From contig NAOQ01000598.1 of NCBI GenBank assembly GCA_002751075.1, positions 3,572-46,099 of the forward strand: a stretch of DNA of 42,528 nucleotides, given 5' to 3'. The stretch is from Ichthyophonus hoferi (taxonomy: Eukaryota > Opisthokonta > Ichthyosporea > Ichthyophonida > Ichthyophonidae). Both the position numbers and the translations under genes were made by a program. The notes under the pieces are model-generated. The model did no database searches and was not told the DNA's origin. It was given only the letters and a program-made list of their open reading frames with translations. Shown here piece after piece: positions 34,186-42,528 of this stretch (the stretch's first letter is position 1; every line of letters begins with the position of its first letter).

Positions 34186-36929
34186 GTTTGCGTGCCTATT
34201 GTAATTAATACTAATAATACTAACAATATCAATAATATTAATTATAATAATAACCTAGGAGCAGCTAGATAGATAGATATCTTATATGGTTTAATGTTAT
34301 AGTATTATCTATATCTCTCTGATTGAGACCTGTGCACGTGCACATGCACAGTGACCGCTTAGTTAGGAAAGTGCGATGCTGGAAGAGCCAATAATAATAT
34401 AGATTGCTATGTTATTTGATACTCACCAATAGGATCCGTTAAAATAAGTGTTTGCCAATAGTTTATAAATTCTGGGAAAATTGGTATCCTTTTGTTTATT
34501 ATGTGAGATTATAATTTATTTTAATACTATTATAATCTTAACAAAAATGAATATTACTCAGAGAATTTCCTACCTCTTTTTAAATATTTAATTATGTGAG
34601 AGTAATAGTAATGATCTTCATAATGTCTTTCAAGATGTCTTTTTTTCAAAATAAGATTAGATTAATAATTTTGTATGATTGATGTAATCACTTAAAATTA
34701 ACGTGCGATGAATTAGGTCAACTATAAATATGTACCTCTTATAAATTCTTCAGTAACAAAGAAAAAACTTGGATTTAAATAAATAAAAAACTTCAATTTT
34801 ATTATACATAATTATATATGTTGAAAAATATATAGTTATAGTATACTAGCAGTATGAGACTAAGTTAGCTAGGTTATGTTAGTGAGAAAATCTTTAAACA
34901 CAATAATTAAGTTAATTATAATAATTCTAAACCAATAGTTTAATTTATATTTCTTACTTTTCATTGGATTGCATAAACTCTATAAATAACATTTACTTAT
35001 TTGTAATTAGATGCAACAACGTCCCTGTCCACTACCGAAGATTGTAGAGATGAACTTTAATAACACTAGATAATACGCCTATTAGAACAAAAGCTTTTAT
35101 TTTGGACTTAGATAGATTGTTCCTCATTATTATTGCTATAATCTTTGTCTATTACAACACGGAAATGTTTTTCATTGGAAAACTGCAGCATTTATAAATT
35201 TCATAATTCATTTAAAATAATTTCTTGTGTTTATGCTGGCAACTCTCGCTCAGTAGATACATTTAACTCCAACTTTGAATAATTTTCAACTACTACCTGC
35301 AATCCAACTTTTTTTACTAAAAAATATCTATAAAATCTTCAATCCTCAAGCAAGCGTACACTATGTCTCTTTTTTAAAAAATACATTATTTTGTTGCTGC
35401 TATAGTACAGACATACACTGTATAATAAATAGTACTAGGCTTTACTGTCTTTTTGTAATAAAATTATCTTGTATACGCGATATAATTTATTTTATTTTGT
35501 AACTTATTGCCAAATCGAAGGAACATATTATTATTGTCCAATGGACATGATTTGCCTATTATCTTAAATTCTCTCAATTGAATTATCCTATCGCACTTTC
35601 TTATAACACGATTTCCAATTTTTATTTACTATGCCATGTCATAAGGCAGCCACAGAACCATACCTTCATGGTAGATCCAACTAATTAAAATTATTTTTTA
35701 TGGTAATAAAGATAGATAGCAATGCCTTGCATCAAAAAGTTATGATTGCATTTGCATTTCTCAAGGATTACTTAAGAGGTGTCAACAATTGAACACCCCC
35801 ACAAATCTGTCAAACATAAATCCGTATATCTTCGATTTTCGGATAAAAATAACGACTTATTTTCTGGCGCAAAAACATTAATTCGTTTTAGGTGTTATGA
35901 TTTCTATCTTACGACTATGTTTTTTTTGCATTATTTTTTTAATAATAGTAAAATTTGGAATTATCCAAAGTATTTTTTTTTTCTAATTACAGCATAAACA
36001 AAGACGACAGAAGAGATATATGCAAAGTATAGAGATATGTACTGTTATGGAATCTTTGTTGAAGTTATTAAAAGGCTAAAAAACCGCGTTTATATCATGT
36101 TGACAATTTTAGACTGTGTCAAAATCATCTCAACTATGTTTAGGGTGGCAGCTTCTAATTGCAAGCAAGGAATTTAGGAGGGAAATTGTGCAGTCTTTAT
36201 CCAATACCATAACGGAATCAAGAGTTTCCAATCTGTCTCAGACAGAATCTCATTATACTTTATAGATATCAGATACTTAAGAACCCAGCATTAATTATAA
36301 CTATAGTTATCTTTTTTCTGTTGTATATGTAAATATATTTGACAACGATCTAGTATATATATATCAACGAAGTATATGATCTCCGCAGCCAGATTTATCA
36401 GGCCAATACAATGACTCGGTTATATTTATACTATTGGGGTAACTAACCAGAGTAATCCATATATAAACCTTTGTATATAATCTATATGTGGTAATACAAA
36501 TCTATGCAACACCCTAGAATGTAGATATACCAAGTATCAAAGTATTATACAAAGATAGCAACATGTATTAGATAAATAAATTATATATAACCAAATTGTC
36601 AAACATACGTATATCCACTAAGGAATAACTACAACTATATTGAATAAATAATATAACTTTATTATCAAATACGGTCGGCTGACATCAATATTAACAACCT
36701 TTCTAATACTGTATAATAAGTATATATAACTAAAAGATAAATGGTGGTTAATTTCGAATATACATGAATTTATGGTTTGTATATCATTAATTCACCATCT
36801 AATATGACCTAGTAAGGATTACATACTATGTCAACGGTATTGTCTCACATCACTCAACAGTGCCGTTAAACCTAAATCATACCAATAATACTAGCACTAA
36901 AGCCATTATCAGTATTATATATAGTTATC
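34186..36929. other. Intergenic region upstream of WDR46, downstream of the five-exon orphan gene
   Basis: About 2.7 kb without supported genes. It contains the WDR46 promoter near 34190-34450, with a CACGTG palindrome listed separately and CCAAT-type motifs (34389, 34426, 34455). The rest is AT-rich, with T-runs at 35930-35980. Confidence 0.55.
34331..34344. promoter_or_regulatory. 14-bp palindrome with E-box core CACGTG upstream of WDR46
   Basis: TGTGCACGTGCACA is a perfect palindrome centred on CACGTG, about 150 bp upstream of the WDR46 ATG, followed by a related GCACATGCACA. CACGTG is the classic site of bHLH-zipper factors such as Myc/Max, which in animals drive ribosome-biogenesis genes. 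That it acts here is inference. Confidence 0.45.
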
Positions 36930-39042
36930 TCAGGGCGACCACCTAGTCTTTATCCAATCTATTGTATTTTGAACTTGTGTTTCTATTATTTTCTTTGCCA
37001 TCCCAGTTGTCTTCCAGATCATCTCCCCTGAGGCTGCCTTTTCAAACATCTTTTTGGTTAACTCGGTCTGTTTGGTTACACGCTGCAAAGTATTTTGCTT
37101 CACTTCTACAGAGAGAGAGAGGGAGAAAGAAGGAGAGATAGAGATAATAGATGATTAAAGGGAGTAAACGGCAAATGTTAAGAAGAGGTTGCTGAGTGAA
37201 AGAAAAATAAATCATAACATAACAAGGAAGGATAGGTGCTTATGTTGCATATATGGCATACATATGTATGTTTTAATGCGAGTATCGAGTATCAGAGCAT
37301 GGTTTCATAGCAAATAGAAATAATTTACATGGGCACAAGATTCGCATACTATCTCTCCACACATATATATCCACACATATATGTATAAGTATAGTATATA
37401 AATATCTATAAACAAGGGTAAATACGCATATACGTATATAGATATAAGGTAATATACATAATTATAGAGGTATCAAGTAATACATAATACATAGGTAACT
37501 ATATACATTTACGTATATAAATACGCAGTCGTATATACATACATACAAACATTTATATATATATATATAGGGCCACAGTAATAGTATCTTAGGAATATAT
37601 TCTAAAAGTTATATAAATAGATGCAATGAAACCTGAAAGGTTACTTACCATTTTTGTAATTCTCATCTGTACATAAAGCCACTGCATTGGTGTAACTTTG
37701 TTTAATACGCGTCGAAATCATGTCATAGACGTTTCTCGAAATGCCTCTTTTTATTGGTCTAGAGGGAGTAAAGAATATATTTAGAATGCATGGGTTGCAT
37801 AGATGATAATAATATTAATGATTGGGCACTATAAGTAGATCATTGACAATACAGAATACCTAATTGGGGCATACACACGAGAAAAAGGTAGCAATCACTA
37901 TACCTATTGGGTGATAGATGTGTGTTATTGTCACCTTGATTGGCTGCTTCATCTGCATATGGTATACATTATTAGACGATAGTTATAATTTGTGACCAAT
38001 CAATCTACCCTCTCTGCTATCATATATGCCTTAGTGTATACAGGCTATACAACAGACAACGCTATATTAAAATTATAAAAAAATATTAAGTTTATCATAT
38101 TAAACATCCATATTTGTACACATATAGTAATATAAAATAAAATGCTTTATTGCGTTTAAATACAATACCACATACGTTCTGTGTAAGGTTAGCTGGTATA
38201 TATATATATTGCAATATAATACCAGGTAATATAGTAAAATACTAATTAGACATATAAAGAGCATCATAGAGGCAGACCACAGGGATAAGCAAACAATAAT
38301 TAAGAAAAGAACTAACAAAAGAAAAAAGAAAAAAACAATACACAAAATATAAACATCTACATACATATACAACCATCTTCATGATAATAACACCAACCCA
38401 TACACATACTATTTTTCTCGGCAATAATAAGTACTTTTATCCCCGATGTATGTAATTCGTTCTTCTTGCTTAGGTCTGCCTCACTCTGTTTAAAGGGTTG
38501 GTTCTATTAGTTTACATACGTCATTGCATTCCTGATAAGATAGTATCTATAGTAAAGAGATATATTATGCTGTATATCCATACATAGATATATACATAAA
38601 CTATATATCTACATATAAATATACTATATACGAGCATGGCAAAGCATTTATACACTATATGTTCATATCCATATAGAAGCACACACAAACGCTCACACAC
38701 ATACATGCCCATATATATAATTACATAGTAACTTACCTCAGCGCGTACTACATTTATCCCCCAGCAGTCTCCAGGTAACCCTTGCATTCTACTCAATTTA
38801 TTCATTCGCCAAAACCCAATACAAAGTTCGTCCCATTTCTTTTCCTTCCCTTTATCTTGGTTCCATTTCTTCCCTGATGTTTTATTTCCTTCCCTTCCCT
38901 CTTCATTCCCATTACCCTCTTCTACCTTCTCTTTCTCATTCTTATTTCCATTATCTTCATGAAAATGTATAGTACCTAAGCCTTGTCCCCCTGTACTATC
39001 TTTATCCAACTCTGTGGTAGGAGCTGATATGTTATGTGGCAT
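36930..39042 (-). CDS. Orphan five-exon gene, 238 aa, unknown function
   Basis: Exons 38737-39042, 38410-38485, 37904-37952, 37649-37758, 36930-37105 on the minus strand total 717 nt with consistent phases (0, 1, 2, 1) and consensus donors (gtaagt, gtatgt, gtatag, gtaagt). I do not recognise the family. The N-terminal 75 residues are Lys/Glu/Gly/Asn-rich low-complexity sequence, probably disordered. A short ordered patch follows (DELCIGFWRMNKLSRMQGLP and GDCWGINVVRAE). Then comes a hydrophobic strand (GIKVLIIAEKN), an Asn-rich linker, and a helical C-terminal 95 residues containing RPIKRGISRNVYDMISTRIK and LQRVTKQTELTKKMFEKAAS, ending TRWSP. No signal peptide or membrane span. A long polypyrimidine tract precedes exon 5. 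The last exon could be read as an amphipathic helix or coiled coil. The exon structure is well supported; the function is unknown. Confidence 0.7.
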
Positions 39043-39945
39043 CCTGACCTGTATGTTCTGTATATTTTCTTTCCCTTGTATTGTACGTCAGGCTGGTCAA
39101 TGATCTTGGTGATGTTTTGCAATGGTTATAATAAAAACTCCTTTTACTTTGGGCACCACGGCAGCTCAGAGCCCACACCTCTCCCGCTATTGACTATTAT
39201 ACTTGGGTTACAAGATTTTAACGCAAAACAAACTTTACTATACCAACGCTAAATACACCGTATACATAATAATAATAATAAATAGTAAAAGATAAACACT
39301 AAAACCCATAAACAAGTAGTTTGTATTATAAAATAAATCAATATGTTATTCTTAAATCAATAAAATGCTAATAGCTGCAGGTTGTAATTTGAGAGTTTAC
39401 TTTAAAACTGTGTTGTTTCGATGAGCCAATTACTACGTCATCAATGACCTAAATGTAGTAATTTAATCACGTTTTATTTTATATTGGAATTTTCGTGTTC
39501 ATCCAACCAATAATATACTGCATTTTATGATATTGGCCAATTAGATTCTGTAGAGCATAAAGGAATCTGTTGTCCGATAGGGTATCGCCGCTCGATAAGG
39601 GTATAGAATTCCTAATTGATTAAGATATTTTTAGATAAAGTATTATTATATTAAAATTAAACCATTATACTGGTTTTATATTTTTGTATTATGGCTTCTT
39701 GACACATTGTACTACTATTATTATATTATATCATGCTTAATACATGGTAGTTAATCTACCCGTCGTTCAGATGAAACTGTTAATATTGAAAGGGAAAGAA
39801 CAAGAATATTAAGATAAATAGTGTAACGGATATAGAAAGATAACGACTATCTAAATGCAGTTGGAATGCATTACATCCTAAATACCAATAGCAGAACTAA
39901 CCAACCCCATGTTAATGAAAGCAGTAGGACACATGGGAGGAGTAA

Positions 39946-40320
39946 CTTCCCACGAAACAGATATGGATTAGACTAATTATTAAATTGGTAAAACTGTGGG
40001 AACCAATTGTTCGTATGTGCCTGCACAGCACAATACAGAAAAAAAAGATATCAGAACTACGGGTGGTACTAGACATTTTTGGACCAAGAGATCAAAATGA
40101 AAGCCTTGAAGGGAGAGCCAGTAGTAACGACTTCTCCATCCTTATGTTACTTGTTTAAGTTTCTCAAGTTCATCCTCCCATTGAACAATTAGGCAATTTG
40201 AGGGGTGATACGTTATTTACACATATTGTTACATTAACTGTAGAGTGTGGCAACTTTGCTACTGTAGGTAATCTAGTAGGTCCTGATATTATTAGAAATT
40301 GTATATGGCAATACGGTTAG
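39946..40320 (+). pseudogene. Nearly open coding-like stretch, about 124 codons, unknown family
   Basis: One frame runs 124 codons with a single interruption, unusual in sequence this AT-rich. It reads parts such as IVRMCLHSTIQKKKISELRV, VLDIFGPRDQNESLEG and VHPPIEQLGNLRGDTLF. There is no convincing start and I do not recognise it. It may be a decayed gene or a mobile-element remnant, or chance. Confidence 0.3.
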
Positions 40321-40624
40321 AATTATGGTATTCATTAGCTTATATGAAACGCAGATTTATTAAAAACCAATAGTTCTAAATAATTCCATTGATAGTTTTT
40401 ACTGTCATACAAATAATTATTTATGTTTTATAATTGCATATGTGAATTTAATCTAAATCTACAGTGCTTATATAACTCTATAAGAACAAGTACTGAGGTT
40501 CTGATTATATTATATAATGTAATACAAAGTTTCAGGTACATCCGATATTAAGTCATCAGCCCTGATCTCTCTAATTGTTTGAGCTAGTTCTTACACCCAG
40601 AAGTCACTTGCTATCTTTAGATTT

Positions 40625-40716
40625 CAGTCTAAATAGTAATTATCTTACGCATGTTTAAGATGACAGTCGTCTATTACAAGTAGATGACTTAAGATAAAAA
40701 TTACTATGTATATTGC
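40625..40716. repeat. Imperfect inverted repeat (hairpin)
   Basis: The left arm has AATAGTAATTATCTTA and AGTCGTCTA; the right arm has TAGATGACT and TAAGATAAAAATTACTAT, complementary with a few mismatches and one extra stretch in the left arm. It could be a small foldback element or chance in AT-rich DNA. Confidence 0.5.
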
Positions 40717-41812
40717 TGTGAATCGATCTATGCTTAGAAGAATGACGTACAAACCTAATAGAGTCATGTTAAATCTGTTTTGCATGACCGCCTTAGAGGT
40801 CTTTTTTGGCATACAGTAGCGCAAAATCCCAACTCATGCTAATGGTGTCTATGTAAGCTTATAAATATTACTACTTGTACGTAAATTTTAGAAAACGTAA
40901 TGTTTATAGGACATGGTAATAGACCAATATGTAGAGAGAGAAATTGCTTTAATGTTTCATTTGTGCAACTAACAGATATTTCATAAGAATTATTGATTGC
41001 TTTATGATAGACCAATTATATCACTTCAATAGGTGAAACGTTTAATGCATTGGCTCACACAATAAACCAATAATAATGCGCTAGTTATTAACAGAGTGCT
41101 AAAATAATCCTGGGGCGACAAAATGAATAACAAATAGAAACTGTAATAGATGACATTATGTATACGTTCATATGTATTTATGTGTATGTTTATGTGTTTG
41201 CTTCTGTTTATTATAATAGATAGTTCTTTGTCTAGTTACGGTTGTATTAAATAATGTTAGTAAATTTTACAGAATAAGAGTGTTTTTTTTTATAATTTTT
41301 AGTAGACGAATTTAGAATTAAATAATCAAGGTAAATATATGCTTTTTGAGGTGCATATTTTAAATAAATATACGTTCATCTTAACAAGGACATGGTGCAT
41401 GTTTCTGCCCATATTTCCAGCTGAGTGTGATATTGAACATTTGTAAATATATAGAACTATATAGTAAAAGCTGTACTATAACATGGGATAATACTCACTC
41501 TGAGAGCCATATATATGTATATATATATGCAGTTATATATTTATTACCAACCTACCGGACTCCTTTATTTTCTTACTCCTAATATATACCCACACATCCA
41601 TGTACTCCTCAAACATCTAAAAAGATACTTACCTAAAACCAACGCTGGGTAATTTAGAATTACATATGTACCTATATCCTATCCTGCTTAATATATATAT
41701 AATTCCTATATTATTTATTACCTGTCATGTTTGTGATTAAATATATGTATGCGTATGTATGTATATGCTATTATATATTCAAATAATTTCTAAACCAACA
41801 TTCTGAATACAT

Positions 41813-41814
<2 letters not shown>

Positions 41815-41857
<43 letters not shown>
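41815..41857. repeat. (TA)n microsatellite
   Basis: CATA units followed by a run of about 18 TA dinucleotides. Another (TA)n lies at 42366-42390 in the intron of the last gene. Confidence 0.95.
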
Positions 41858-41858
<1 letters not shown>

Positions 41859-42090
41859 GGCTTATTCTTGACTATATATGTAGTTAAAGTTTTAAAAACA
41901 TGCATAAATATAATTTACAATGTATTTTCTTGTTGAAATCCAAAAGCAGATTCAAAATATTTTCATCCAACTATATTGATTTACTAAATTTTAAAAAGTG
42001 TGGATGTTTTTAAAAGTTTTAATGGTTAGTTGATTATGATATTAAAATATAACTTAGGCAGACATCGCCCTTCTCTTCCCTAACAATCAC

Positions 42091-42225
42091 ATGCCCATCA
42101 TAGATACCATGGCCGTAAAGCCTTCGCCCATCGTATTGTCATCCGTTGCATCTCCCGCTGTCAACACCGACGTGGAGGGAGTTACTGTATTTGAGAATGA
42201 AAACTTCAATGAAGTCATTGGCGCG
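42091..42225 (+). CDS. First coding exon of an unidentified gene (partial, runs off right edge)
   Basis: An exon of 45 codons from the ATG at 42091 to a consensus donor (GCG|gtatgt at 42226). Peptide features: MPIIDTMAVKPSPIVLSSVA, then DVEGVTVFENENFNEVIGA. A second ATG at 42109, in a better context (accATGG), could be the start. Base composition switches sharply from about 40-50% G+C in the exon to AT-rich intron, which supports a real exon. VTVFENENFNEVI weakly resembles the first strand and helix of thioredoxin/PDI-type domains (V-x-V-L-x-x-x-N-F-x-x-V-I), but there is no catalytic motif in the window and no signal peptide, so I do not name it. Confidence 0.55.
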
Positions 42226-42393
42226 GTATGTTTTATATTAGTTAGAGTGTTTATAGAGTATATATGTAGGTTTATGTATGCATGTATACTTAAGTGTATC
42301 GTGCTATTATAGTAGTGTTTTTTATATAGGTGCTTATTTATGTTATTGTCTACTCATATACATGCATATATATATATATATATATATATTCAT

Positions 42394-42528
42394 ACTAATG
42401 TGCTATCATACTGTTATATTATTTTACTATCATACTACCATACTATTATATTATTATACTATTATACTATTATACTATTATACTATTATACTATATATTA
42501 TTATACTATTATATTATTATACTATTAT
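42394..42528. repeat. Register-locked octamer array (ACTATTAT), truncated by window end
   Basis: Seventeen 8-bp units (actaatgt, gctatcat, actgttat, attatttt, actatcat, actaccat, actattat ...) with only one 1-nt slip. It lies in the first intron of the gene starting at 42091. Same unit as 23782-23925 on the opposite strand. Confidence 0.9.

Larger units (their letters stand above)
39043..42090. other. Gene-poor region between two gene starts
   Basis: It separates the starts of the minus-strand orphan gene and the plus-strand gene at 42091, so both promoters are here. Apart from a nearly open stretch at 39946-40320, a hairpin at 40625-40716 and TA-repeats at 41500-41530 and 41815-41857, I see only AT-rich sequence with scattered CCAAT motifs (39425, 39509, 39537, 40370, 40923, 41012). 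Confidence 0.55.

Noticed and set aside
38100-38424. Hydrophobic minus-strand frames resembling membrane segments
   Set aside because: Inside intron 2 of the five-exon orphan gene; Tyr/Cys/Ile runs from low-complexity DNA.
1-42528. tRNA, rRNA and CRISPR arrays
   Set aside because: Read for tRNA T-loop/B-box patterns and regularly spaced repeats; none found. A systematic covariance-model search was not possible.

Overview
This is an AT-rich, intron-rich nuclear window from a eukaryote, with two assembly gaps (15394-16203 and 30717-31092). The genes have many short exons, some only 32-62 nt, GT-AG introns of about 130-1300 bp, TACTAAC-like branch sites and long polypyrimidine tracts. A first exon resembling the N-terminus of Tousled-like kinases, a family I know from animals, plants and some protists but not typical fungi, lies near a short fungal/bacterial-type phosphoglycerate dehydrogenase. 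I infer a unicellular eukaryote, possibly a holozoan protist (ichthyosporean-like), without certainty.

Layout: 1-437 holds the first exon of a minus-strand gene (Tousled-like kinase candidate) that leaves the window on the left. 438-12560 is gene-poor and repeat-rich. It contains an LTR-like repeat, a rearranged Copia-type fossil, a small secreted Cys-rich protein gene, a duplicated coding fragment of unknown family and a degraded Tc1/mariner-type DNA transposon. 12561-13606 is a two-exon orphan gene with a PH-like pattern. 13699-14240 is a second LTR-like repeat. 14241-17054 is gene-free and includes gap 1.

17055-24188 is a 14-exon serA-type D-3-phosphoglycerate dehydrogenase (413 aa, plus strand). 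25802-34185 is a 16-exon WDR46/Utp7 gene (512 aa, minus strand), convergent with the first. 36930-39042 is a five-exon orphan gene (238 aa, minus strand). 39043-42090 is gene-poor. 42091-42225 is the first exon of a plus-strand gene that leaves the window on the right. All multi-exon models were assembled by eye: reading frame closes across every proposed junction, and for the two conserved enzymes/factors the product aligns with the known family along its length.

The genes do not form a pathway: one makes serine, one serves 18S rRNA processing, and the others are unassigned. The most unusual signals are non-genic: (a) intronic tandem repeats of 5-bp and 8-bp units that hold an exact register over tens of units while the units diverge mostly by transitions; (b) roughly tenfold over-representation of CCAAT/ATTGG in introns and spacers; (c) gap edges bearing a perfect 16-bp inverted repeat (gap 1) and a perfect 95-bp direct repeat (gap 2).
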